Below, piece by piece: positions 1 through 5,394 of a stretch of 5,402 bases of DNA (its first letter is position 1; each line of letters begins with the position of its first letter). A model generated the notes under the pieces. The model made no database searches. It was given only the letters and a program-made list of their open reading frames with translations, and was not told the origin of the DNA. The position numbers were made by a program, and so were the translations under genes. The stretch is taken from positions 1 to 5,402 of the forward strand of contig JAURNO010000199.1 in the NCBI GenBank assembly GCA_030830145.1. The letters are read 5' to 3'. This stretch comes from Verrucomicrobiota bacterium (GTDB lineage Bacteria > Verrucomicrobiota > Verrucomicrobiia > Opitutales > Seribacteraceae).

Positions 1-2033
1 CGCGTCATGACATGGGTCTCGCGGGTCTCATTCATCTCCACCATAACCAAAGTGGTGGGCGGGGTGACTTTCTTTAAGGATTTCTCAAGATCAGCAACTC
101 TCTTTTGGAGGGCCAAAAGTTTTGGGTTTTCATGATCAAAGATTGCCCGCAGTTCCTTATTTTCCTTTCCGTTCCGTTTTTCCTTCGCTAAAAGTTCATG
201 AAGTCTTTTGTTCTCCGCTTCACTTTGTTTAACCTCATGAGTAGAAAGAGAGAAACGCGGACGGCCCACATTGCGCCCTCCTCCATAAAGATGTTTCATT
301 TCGATGAGTAATTTGGAATCCTTGCCCAACACCAATGTTTCAGAAAATTCCCCCTGTACCCAATGTGCTTTCCCAAATTCCGGAGCAATCGCCCATCCAT
401 TTCGAGAGTCTAGGTTTCCATCAAACAATTGCTCAGGCAAAAATCCTCCCTGATTAAAATCAGCAACCACCCGGCCAAAATTCAATGGTTTGGATGCCCC
501 CTCCACTTTTACGATCATTTCCGTAAGTACGAAATTGGGATTGGCATTGGTGGTATTTCTACCTGGTCCATTTTGTTTCATCGACTTATGAAGCATGGTT
601 TCCATTTGAAATGATTTCCATGTTCCTGCGGGTATGGATACTTCGATTTGGTAGGTAGACTTGTCTCCGGATTTTCCCTCCGCCAGCAGGCTGCCATCCT
701 TAACGATTTGTAAGCTTTCCCCGCCATCCGAAATAGCCCTTGTGGGAGTAAGCACCTGCCACTCAGGTTCCTTCTCTTTTGCTACTTCCAATTTTTGCTG
801 AATCCACTCCTTGTATTCCCGCTTCGCTTCCTTGTCTAGGATGGTGAACTCCTCTTTATTAACCTTAAGCTCAGCATTAAGAGTATCCCGTTGCTTCTGT
901 TTATCCGCAGGAAGCGGAAGCTCCATTTTCGGTCCCCAGAAATCATAAGATACTCCCTTGCCACTTTTGTTTTGAACTTCCAATGGCGTGTTATTGAAAA
1001 AGGCGAAGAACTGAAAGTATTCCTCGTGAGAAAAAGGATCGTACTTATGGCTGTGGCACTGGGCGCACTCGAGCGTCGTGCCTAACCAAGTCAGACCGGT
1101 TGCGTTCACCCGATCGAACACTTGATTGACCCGGTTTTCCTCGGGGTGGACACCGGCCTCTACGTTACAGGTAGGGGTGCGGTGAAAGCCGGTGGCGATT
1201 TTTTGAGAAACGGTCGGCTCCGGCAGAAGATCGCCCGCAAGTTGTTCGATGGTAAATTGATCAAAAGGCATATCCTTGTTCATCGCCTCGATCACCCAGT
1301 CCCGAAACGCCCAACTATCGCGCAATTGATCCGCTTGAAAGCCATTGGAATCGGCGTAGCGGGCCAAGTCCAACCATTGTCTCGCCCAATGCTCGCCATA
1401 ACGGGGGGAAGCCAACAGACGATCGACCACCTTTTCCTTGGCCTGCGAAGATTGATCGGAAAGAAAATCATCGAGCTCGCCAGTGGTCGGAGGCAGCCCG
1501 ATTAATCCGAGGCTCACCCGTCTCAACCAGATAGCCTTGCCTGCCGGTCCACTCGGTTTCCAACCCCGCTCGGCGAGCCCTTTCACTACAAAGGAATCAA
1601 TGGGATTGCGGACAAAACCCTTGACCATAACAGGAGGCACTTGGGGGCGGGACGGCTTTTCGTAGGCCCAATGGTCGGCATAGCGACCACCCTCTCCAAT
1701 CCATTGCGTGAGAAGAGAGACCTGTTCTGCTGAAAGAGCGTTCCCCTTGGCGGGCATTCGATCATCCCCGTGAGCCGTAATTCGGGCGATGATCTCGCTC
1801 TCCTCGGGTTTACCGGGAACGATGCCAGGTAGCCCGGATTTCCCTCCCTCATAGGCAAATTCGGCGAAGTCCAACCGCAGATCGCTCTTCGGTTCATCCA
1901 AGCCGTGACAAGCAAAACAGTTTTGGGAAAGAATCGGACGAATTTGCCGGTTGAAGTCAATTTCTCCAGCCACGAGAGTACCCATCCAAGGAAGGATGCC
2001 TAAGGGGAGAAAAAATCTAAATGCGTTCTTCAT
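1..2033 (-). CDS. PSCyt1-DUF1549-DUF1553 exported cytochrome-like protein (partial, 3' end beyond the left edge)
   Basis: An open frame runs from the ATG at 2033 to the window edge: 677 full codons, no stop. Residues 1-22 form a Sec signal peptide (basic start, hydrophobic core, cleavage near VAG). A class-I haem motif C39-F-A-C42-H43 followed by MPAKG (93-97) matches the planctomycete cytochrome c domain PSCyt1. DUF1549 starts near residue 143 (NPIDSF, then GLIGLPPTT) and includes GFHRTP and a second CxxCH, C323-A-Q-C326-H327, followed by SHKYDPF. Residues about 430-590 are a galactose-binding-like insert (GPGRNTT, NFVLTE, ADFNQ, NGWAIAPE). Residues about 597-660 look like a coiled coil. The frame leaves the window at ETHVMT, where DUF1553 normally begins, so some 300 or more residues are probably missing. 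The domain pairing is common in PVC bacteria; its reaction is unknown, and redox or polysaccharide-related surface roles are only suggestions. No Shine-Dalgarno is visible, but the signal peptide supports this start. Confidence 0.93.
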   Translation of the reverse strand, partial: MKNAFRFFLPLGILPWMGTLVAGEIDFNRQIRPILSQNCFACHGLDEPKSDLRLDFAEFAYEGGKSGLPGIVPGKPEESEIIARITAHGDDRMPAKGNALSAEQVSLLTQWIGEGGRYADHWAYEKPSRPQVPPVMVKGFVRNPIDSFVVKGLAERGWKPSGPAGKAIWLRRVSLGLIGLPPTTGELDDFLSDQSSQAKEKVVDRLLASPRYGEHWARQWLDLARYADSNGFQADQLRDSWAFRDWVIEAMNKDMPFDQFTIEQLAGDLLPEPTVSQKIATGFHRTPTCNVEAGVHPEENRVNQVFDRVNATGLTWLGTTLECAQCHSHKYDPFSHEEYFQFFAFFNNTPLEVQNKSGKGVSYDFWGPKMELPLPADKQKQRDTLNAELKVNKEEFTILDKEAKREYKEWIQQKLEVAKEKEPEWQVLTPTRAISDGGESLQIVKDGSLLAEGKSGDKSTYQIEVSIPAGTWKSFQMETMLHKSMKQNGPGRNTTNANPNFVLTEMIVKVEGASKPLNFGRVVADFNQGGFLPEQLFDGNLDSRNGWAIAPEFGKAHWVQGEFSETLVLGKDSKLLIEMKHLYGGGRNVGRPRFSLSTHEVKQSEAENKRLHELLAKEKRNGKENKELRAIFDHENPKLLALQKRVADLEKSLKKVTPPTTLVMVEMNETRETHVMT

Positions 2034-2129
2034 TTAAGAAGAGATGATACTGATATCATCATAATAGATTTTTTGCTAAAGCAAAGAAAAAGACAGGAGT
2101 GAATACAGATCGATTGAAGAAGGGAAGCC
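2034..2129 (-). promoter_or_regulatory. Spacer with candidate promoter and leader of the PSCyt1/DUF1549 gene
   Basis: This 96-bp AT-rich spacer separates the 156-residue gene from the PSCyt1/DUF1549 gene. Read on the minus strand, TATTAT (2061-2066) is a plausible -10 element, but no good -35 sits at the right distance; TTCTTT about 16 bp upstream is poor. Transcription from there would start just before or inside the inverted repeat at 2043-2060 and give a leader of about 20 bases. The ten bases before the ATG (CTCTTCTTAA) have no Shine-Dalgarno. A weak AT-rich hairpin (TTTGC-TTTA-GCAAA, about 2072-2085) lies upstream, but it has no following T-run and does not look like a terminator. The gene may instead be read through from the one before it. 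Confidence 0.35.
2043..2060. repeat. 18-bp perfect inverted repeat next to the PSCyt1/DUF1549 start codon
   Basis: GATGATA-CTGA-TATCATC has two perfect 7-base arms and a 4-base centre. It lies 9 bases upstream of the ATG at 2033 and directly downstream of the candidate -10 at 2061-2066. It could be an operator for a dimeric regulator or a small leader hairpin that affects translation. It is AT-rich, so chance cannot be excluded. Confidence 0.4.
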
Positions 2130-2600
2130 TCAGTTGCTACCCTCCTCTCTTTGCAGGAGGCCAAGTCCACCTAAGCCGGAAGTGCGAAATTCGTTCTCAT
2201 ACTTATGCTCAAGTTCGTTTTTTCGCTTTTGCCATTTTTCTTCGGCAAGAGCTTCTTCTCCTACACCTGCCCAAGTCATCTCAGCTTGCAAATCCCGTCC
2301 GGCCATCCGGATGATCAATTCCTCCCAAAACGCATCGTCCACAAACTGGTCGTAAATCCGGACCATCCTTTCCGGGGTTTTCTCTTTCCACTTCCTTGCC
2401 AACTCATTGCTTTGCGGATCGCGCCGAATCATATCTCCGGAGCCAAAATCATCGCAACTAGCATAGATCTTCTGTTCCAATTCGTAAAATTTTTTCTTTT
2501 CAGGAACTTGGCCCCGGCCGTAAGCATCGAGAACCATTCCGCTTAAGGAAAAAACCTCGACCAATGCCCTGTACTCCTCTTTCGAAAAATCGATTTTCAT
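2130..2600 (-). CDS. Uncharacterised 156-residue charged, mostly helical protein
   Basis: No signal peptide or membrane segment is visible, so the product should be cytoplasmic. It opens with MKIDFSKEEYRALVEVF, and the middle carries an aromatic/acidic block, RIYDQFVDDAFWEELIIRMA at 81-100, followed by GRDL (101-104). A Glu/Lys-rich helix (117-138, ending HKYENEF) precedes a short GLGGLGLL tail (142-149). The spacing of the E-E-Y-R, D-x-F-W-E-E-L and R-D-L elements resembles unnamed conserved hypothetical proteins of 140-160 residues that I recall from several phyla, but I cannot name a family. The ATG at 2600 has only a distant AGGTG about 12 bases upstream. It lies between the repeat protein and the PSCyt1/DUF1549 gene on the same strand. 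The terminator just upstream suggests partial read-through or its own promoter. Codon-level composition and the helical pattern support a real gene; its function is unknown. Confidence 0.8.
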   Translation of the reverse strand: MKIDFSKEEYRALVEVFSLSGMVLDAYGRGQVPEKKKFYELEQKIYASCDDFGSGDMIRRDPQSNELARKWKEKTPERMVRIYDQFVDDAFWEELIIRMAGRDLQAEMTWAGVGEEALAEEKWQKRKNELEHKYENEFRTSGLGGLGLLQREEGSN

Positions 2601-2616
2601 CTATACAGGAAACACC

Positions 2617-2655
2617 TAAAAGAAAAACTTCGCGAGAGAGATCTTCTCTCGCAAA
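2617..2655 (-). terminator. Rho-independent terminator after the repeat-protein gene
   Basis: A perfect 8-bp stem (arms 2632-2639 and 2645-2652, GCGAGAGA/TCTCTCGC, 5-base loop) begins 13 bases past the stop codon at 2666-2668. In minus-strand RNA it extends by a G-U and two A-U pairs (2629-2631 with 2653-2655). It is followed by TTTTT (2623-2627), a C, and TTTT (2618-2621). The T-rich stretch follows the hairpin only on the minus strand, so it should end transcripts of the repeat-protein gene. It lies upstream of the next co-directional gene and would separate or attenuate the two. Confidence 0.75.
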
Positions 2656-2665
2656 CATGAAAAAT

Positions 2666-3994
2666 TCAACGCGGCTGCAGAAAAGGAGGCCCCCCTCGAC
2701 CGCCTCGACCCCCGGGGCCTCTTCCTTGGCCTTCCTGCTCGGGAGGGGCTTCACCGGACTCCGCCGCTTCAGCCTGCTTGGCAATGCGTTCGGCCACCCG
2801 CTTGACTTCCGAAACCGTACGTTCCTTGCGTTCCTCGTCTACAATTGCTTCGGCCCAAGTCAGAGCCGTCTCGGGGTCATCCCGGACCACCTCCCTGACA
2901 AAACGCTGGATCGGCTCGTCCATAAGTTCACCAGCAGGAAATTGGTTGAGCCATTCGGCGGTAGCGGTCGGGTCTTTGCGGGCCCATTGACTGACCACTT
3001 CCTCCATGCTTTCCGAACGAGTTTCTCCTTCCGGCATACGCCCAACCCATTCCGCTGCTTCGGCAGGGTTTTCCCTGGCCCAGCGCTCGGCTACGTCTTC
3101 GCCCACTTGGGTTTTGACCTCGGACTCATCCATTCCATCGACCCAATCCACGGCACGCCCCAGATCCTCCCTGGCAATTTTTTTCCCAATTTCGCCATAG
3201 GCAAATTTTTGAAGCGAGCCTTCGGGCAAATTTTCCGCCCAATTCATAGCCACTTCCTCTCCCTGGGTCCAAGACCTCTCGAGCAAGAGAGAAGCCGCCC
3301 GCCCCCTAGACCTACCATAGGGCATTGTCGTCATCAGTTCGGTCGCTCCGGCCATATCCGTCTCCGACATCCCGCTCACAATACCAATGAAGTAAGGATT
3401 GTCTTCCCCTTCGAAATTCTCTTTGGCCCACGCAATGGCACCCTCCGGATCACTTCTCGACCAAGAATCCATCACCGCGCCGGATCCAATGTATTTTTCC
3501 ATTCGCCCCTGTTCCTGAGTCCACTTCATTGCGCCTTCTGGATCCACTTGAGCCCAACTGAATGCGATCATGCGAAGCTCGCTGAAGCGGCTTGGTCCTT
3601 CGGGCAACTTCTTATAAGCCTCGAGGGCGGCTTCAATACTTTCCTCGCTGGGGTTTGCCAAAAGTTCGGCGAATGCCTGCATGCGGATGACGGGATTACT
3701 CGATTGAATCCTGCCGGAGAGGTCGCCTCCCAACCTCGACTCTTCCCGTTCCTCGGAAAAAGGGACGAAACCTTGAGCCACTTCTCCTTGTTCGGAAATA
3801 GAATCAGGAAGACGATTCTTTGAGAATGATACGCGGTTCGACTCAGGTTTATCAGGGCGCGAGGTTTGCTCTTCTTGCTTGGAACGGATGACCTCAGCGA
3901 CGGATTCGGAACTTGAAGATCCTTTGCGCAAACCGATCCAATAAGCGGAAAGTCCCGTTAACACCCAAATGAAAATCAACAATACTTTATTCAT
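2666..3994 (-). CDS. Membrane-anchored protein with eight 31-32-residue D-P-x-x-A-x-x-W repeats
   Basis: The 442-residue product starts with a hydrophobic segment (residues 3-21) followed by Arg/Lys, either an N-terminal anchor or an uncleaved signal, so the rest may lie in the periplasm. Residues 25-100 are polar and probably disordered. From about 144 to 402 there are eight tandem helical repeats with the pattern W-A-x-x-D-P-E-x-A-x-x-W. The second Trp falls at 158, 189, (Leu220), 252, 284, 316, 348 and 380, which is 31, 31, 32, 32, 32, 32 and 32 apart. The last segment is KQAEAAESGEAPPEQE and then a Gly/Arg tail (423-435). The repeats resemble TPR- or HEAT-like two-helix scaffolds and suggest protein binding, not catalysis; no named family is recognised. 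A clear GGAG (4001-4004), 6 bases upstream, supports the ATG. A terminator follows the stop. It is acidic in the repeats and basic at the tail. Confidence 0.92.
   Translation of the reverse strand: MNKVLLIFIWVLTGLSAYWIGLRKGSSSSESVAEVIRSKQEEQTSRPDKPESNRVSFSKNRLPDSISEQGEVAQGFVPFSEEREESRLGGDLSGRIQSSNPVIRMQAFAELLANPSEESIEAALEAYKKLPEGPSRFSELRMIAFSWAQVDPEGAMKWTQEQGRMEKYIGSGAVMDSWSRSDPEGAIAWAKENFEGEDNPYFIGIVSGMSETDMAGATELMTTMPYGRSRGRAASLLLERSWTQGEEVAMNWAENLPEGSLQKFAYGEIGKKIAREDLGRAVDWVDGMDESEVKTQVGEDVAERWARENPAEAAEWVGRMPEGETRSESMEEVVSQWARKDPTATAEWLNQFPAGELMDEPIQRFVREVVRDDPETALTWAEAIVDEERKERTVSEVKRVAERIAKQAEAAESGEAPPEQEGQGRGPGGRGGRGGPPFLQPR
2687..2728 (-). other. Coding segment for the Gly/Arg-rich C-terminal tail of the repeat protein
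   Basis: Residues 423-436 (GQGRGPGGRGGRGG) form a low-complexity basic tail unlike the acidic repeats before it. Tails of this kind are usually disordered and can bind nucleic acid or acidic polymer. Here the protein is predicted to be membrane anchored, so a role at the envelope is as likely. The DNA is locally GC-rich. Confidence 0.7.
2789..3565 (-). repeat. Protein-level tandem repeat array (8 units of 31-32 codons)
   Basis: This stretch encodes residues 144-402 of the membrane-anchored protein. Units align on D-P-E-x-A-x-x-W. Clear copies begin at D151, D182, N309 (N-P-A-E-A-A-E-W), D341 and D373; degenerate copies occur at D213, G245 and E276. The units are similar in protein but not in DNA, so the array is old and not a recent tandem duplication. 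The spacing of exactly 32 in the last five units points to strongly constrained structure. Confidence 0.85.
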
Positions 3995-4000
3995 AATTTA

Positions 4001-4004
4001 CTCC
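4001..4004 (-). promoter_or_regulatory. Ribosome binding site of the repeat-protein gene
   Basis: GGAG on the minus strand lies 6 bases upstream of the ATG at 3994 (TTGGAG-TAAATT-ATG). It is one of only two clear Shine-Dalgarno sites in the window and fixes this start. Confidence 0.75.
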
Positions 4005-4061
4005 AATTGTTTCTCATTAGCTTGATCCCCCGCCGTAAAAGATTTCATTCATAACGAAAGA

Positions 4062-4466
4062 TTACTTCTCATTACTTACACGAACTTGAAAAGCTAGCAA
4101 GAGCCAAGAGAGGACAAAACCAACCCCGCCAACCGGGGTCAACTTGCGTAACCAATCCCCTCCGCCGAAGACCCAAACATAAATGCTGCCTGAAAAAAGG
4201 AGTATCGAGAGCACGATAAGAGAAGCATTGAAAAAGAAAATTCTGCTTCCAGGCCCATTCCTCGCCCCGAAGAAACCCAATACTACGAGGAGCAAAGAGT
4301 GAATCATTTGGTAATCGACCGCATTGCCATAGGCCGTCCGTTTCCGAGGCACTTCGGAAAACACATCCTCCAATCCATGAGCCCCGTAGGCACCGAGCAA
4401 GACCGATGAGGCTCCACCCACCGCTCCCAACGCCAACCAAAACCTAGATCCTTGGTAAAACATCAT
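4062..4466 (-). CDS. DUF423 family small integral membrane protein
   Basis: The 134-residue length and the motif order match DUF423 (COG2363): GAVGG with LGAYGAHGL (14-32), an A-V-D-Y-Q-M-I-H stretch (49-56), FSGSIY (91-96) and TPVGG (110-114). Four membrane segments can be drawn at about 8-28, 53-68, 77-100 and 110-128. The family is widespread in bacteria and has no established function. Two adjacent ATGs (4466 and 4463) are possible starts and neither has a Shine-Dalgarno; the choice changes only one residue. The start lies 32 bp from the divergent cupin start, and the stop lies 67 bp from the repeat-protein start with no terminator between, so it may be the first gene of a minus-strand operon. 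The last codons contain the direct repeat AAGTAAT-GAG-AAGTAAT, which contains the stop. Confidence 0.93.
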   Translation of the reverse strand: MMFYQGSRFWLALGAVGGASSVLLGAYGAHGLEDVFSEVPRKRTAYGNAVDYQMIHSLLLVVLGFFGARNGPGSRIFFFNASLIVLSILLFSGSIYVWVFGGGDWLRKLTPVGGVGFVLSWLLLAFQVRVSNEK

Positions 4467-4498
4467 GCAATCGATTCAATTTCATTCGTGTAGTATCC
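4467..4498. promoter_or_regulatory. Divergent intergenic region between the DUF423 and cupin genes
   Basis: Only 32 bp separate the two start codons, so the promoters must overlap each other or the coding starts. For the cupin, TAGTAT (4491-4496) directly preceded by TG is a possible -10, and it would favour the internal ATG at 4523. For DUF423, TACACT on the minus strand (4511-4516) with a T-rich stretch near 4534-4539 is possible. Neither has a convincing -35. The assignment rests mainly on gene arrangement. Confidence 0.3.
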
Positions 4499-4876
4499 AT
4501 GGCTTTGGTTAGTGTAACTAGTATGAACGACAAAAAAAACTATTTTGTTGCGGATTTTGATGAAATCAAGGGAACGCCCTGCCCTTGCGGGCAATCCAAA
4601 CGAGCTTTCGTCCAAGACGGCAACGGGGTCGCCTCCATGCACCTTGTGGAAATCTCCAAGGAAAGTCGTCCTCACTACCACAAGAAGATGACTGAAATTT
4701 ACTATGTATTAGAGGGAGTCGGCCACCTTGAAATCGACGGCGACAAAATCCCGCTCAAGCCTGGAACATCAGTCCTCATTCCACCCAACAGTTTGCATCG
4801 GGCGGTAGGTGAACTGAAAATCATCAACGTTCCAATCCCTGCTTTCGACCCGACGGACGAATGGTTCGAGGAATAA
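4499..4876 (+). CDS. Single-domain cupin with N-terminal CPCG motif
   Basis: The 125-residue protein carries both cupin motifs. Motif 1 has H59-x-H61-x4-E66-x6-G73 (HYHKKMTEIYYVLEGVG). Motif 2 has G89-x5-P95-x-N97-x2-H100, with Asn in place of the usual Gly. H59, H61, E66 and H100 are the expected metal ligands, so a mononuclear Mn, Fe, Ni or Zn site is likely. An unusual CPCG (28-31) followed by QSKRAF sits before the barrel; this lead-in is familiar from small cupins of PVC bacteria and may be a second metal or structural site. Function cannot be told from sequence: isomerase, dioxygenase or small-ligand binding are all possible. No Shine-Dalgarno precedes the ATG at 4499. The ATG at 4523 (residue 9) is an alternative that leaves all motifs intact and makes a 56-bp divergent spacer. 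The product is soluble and cytoplasmic. Confidence 0.92.
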   Translation: MALVSVTSMNDKKNYFVADFDEIKGTPCPCGQSKRAFVQDGNGVASMHLVEISKESRPHYHKKMTEIYYVLEGVGHLEIDGDKIPLKPGTSVLIPPNSLHRAVGELKIINVPIPAFDPTDEWFEE

Positions 4877-4884
4877 TAAACGGA

Positions 4885-5235
4885 CTATAAATTCATCCCG
4901 AACTTGGCCAGAACCCGAGTCATGAGAAAGTAAAGAACACCTGTAATCGCAATACCGGCCGACATGGAAAGAGGAAAGGAGATTCCCTTTCTCATCATCC
5001 ATGGCATGACCAAAAACATAGGAAGGGAAGGCAACACGTACCAAAACGTACCCACCGAGTGGGAAGCTATCTTTTCCATATCCTTCGTTTCTCCGTATAG
5101 CCAGATCATACCCAAGACGGAAATCAGAGGCAAAGAAGCAATCAAACTGCCAAGCAAGGGCAACTTTTTTGCAACCTCGGAAACAAGGACGATAATGACC
5201 GCCGTAAGGGCAAGCTTTATCAAATACCAAATCAT
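4885..5235 (-). CDS. DUF3147 family small membrane protein
   Basis: The 116-residue protein has four predicted membrane helices (about 3-19, 28-47, 62-80 and 88-110) and the DUF3147 signature SEVAKKLPLLGSL (19-31), then IASLPLISVLGMIWLYGET (32-50), then a Trp-Tyr-Val-Leu-Pro stretch (65-69). The family has no known function; members are short inner-membrane proteins. The ATG at 5235 is preferred because GAAGG (minus strand, 5243-5247) sits 7 bases upstream and the protein then begins at the usual place before helix 1. The frame extends upstream to a TTG at 5262, which would add MILCHEGYE and lacks a ribosome site. Its stop is 8 bp from the cupin stop in convergent orientation, and no hairpin terminator is visible between them, so the two transcripts may overlap. 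Confidence 0.92.
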   Translation of the reverse strand: MIWYLIKLALTAVIIVLVSEVAKKLPLLGSLIASLPLISVLGMIWLYGETKDMEKIASHSVGTFWYVLPSLPMFLVMPWMMRKGISFPLSMSAGIAITGVLYFLMTRVLAKFGMNL

Positions 5236-5242
5236 TTCGTAA

Positions 5243-5247
5243 CCTTC
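5243..5247 (-). promoter_or_regulatory. Ribosome binding site that sets the DUF3147 start
   Basis: GAAGG on the minus strand followed by 7 bases and ATG (5235) favours this start over the in-frame TTG at 5262. Confidence 0.65.
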
Positions 5248-5291
5248 ATGGCACAGAATCAAAAGTCATCCTCGAGGCTTGTCGACCCTTG

Positions 5292-5319
5292 ATTTTACAT
5301 TCCCTCAAAGTTTTGAAAA
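5292..5319 (-). promoter_or_regulatory. Candidate promoter of the DUF3147 gene (proximal)
   Basis: On the minus strand TTTTCA (5314-5319) and TAAAAT (5292-5297) are separated by 16 bp. They match the sigma-70 consensus at 4 of 6 and 5 of 6 positions. Transcription would begin near 5285 and give a leader of about 50 bases. The surrounding DNA is AT-rich, so this is a moderate call. Confidence 0.4.
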
Positions 5320-5361
5320 AAGAATGCTGCAGAGTGGATCCTCGAACACAACAGACGTAAG

Positions 5362-5370
5362 TGATATAAT
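5362..5370 (+). promoter_or_regulatory. Extended -10 promoter reading off the right edge
   Basis: TGA-TATAAT is a perfect sigma-70 -10 hexamer with the TGn extension on the plus strand. No good -35 is present (TCGAAC at 5342-5347 with a 17-bp spacer matches 3 of 6), which is common for extended -10 promoters. Transcription would start near 5377, so the gene it serves should begin beyond 5402. Confidence 0.5.
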
Positions 5371-5394
5371 ACTTTTTAATTTTTTCTGATGCAA
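5366..5394 (-). promoter_or_regulatory. Candidate distal minus-strand promoter overlapping the plus-strand promoter
   Basis: On the minus strand TTGCAT (5389-5394) and TATTAT (5366-5371) are exactly 17 bp apart. The -10 overlaps the plus-strand TATAAT by five bases. It could drive DUF3147 with a leader of about 125 bases. The -35 matches only in TTG, so this is a weaker call than the proximal candidate. Confidence 0.3.

Noticed and set aside
1122..1505. Plus-strand open frame of 127 codons opposite the PSCyt1/DUF1549 gene
   Set aside because: It lies antisense to a well-supported conserved domain (DUF1549), its product resembles no family, and it has no ribosome site.
2141..2160. CCTCCT/AGGAGG hairpin at the end of the 156-residue gene
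   Set aside because: It lies inside coding sequence with an 8-base loop and no adjacent T-run, so it is not a convincing terminator. The AGGAGG on either strand has no start codon at a suitable distance.
2099..2314. Plus-strand frame starting at GTG after ACAGGA
   Set aside because: The ribosome-site resemblance is good, but the product is unremarkable and mostly antisense to the 156-residue gene, which shows a consistent protein-like pattern.
2564..3823. Plus-strand open frame of 419 codons opposite the repeat-protein gene
   Set aside because: Its product is rich in Pro, Arg, His and Phe with no domain pattern, as expected from the antisense of a Glu/Ala/Trp-rich repeat protein. The minus-strand frame has an anchor, regular repeats, an SD and a terminator.
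4062..4083. Direct repeat AAGTAAT-GAG-AAGTAAT at the end of the DUF423 gene
   Set aside because: It is two 7-base copies only, containing the stop codon, too short to call a mobile-element scar or attachment site.
4769..5230. Minus-strand open frame of 153 codons covering the DUF3147 gene and part of the cupin gene
   Set aside because: It overlaps two recognised genes out of frame, and its product has no coherent domain or membrane pattern.
5271..5341. Cluster of CTCGAG, GTCGAC, CTGCAG and GGATCC resembling a cloning linker
   Set aside because: The sites are spread over 70 bp of ordinary AT-rich sequence with candidate promoter elements, not adjacent as in a polylinker, and no vector sequence is recognised. 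Chance is the simpler explanation.
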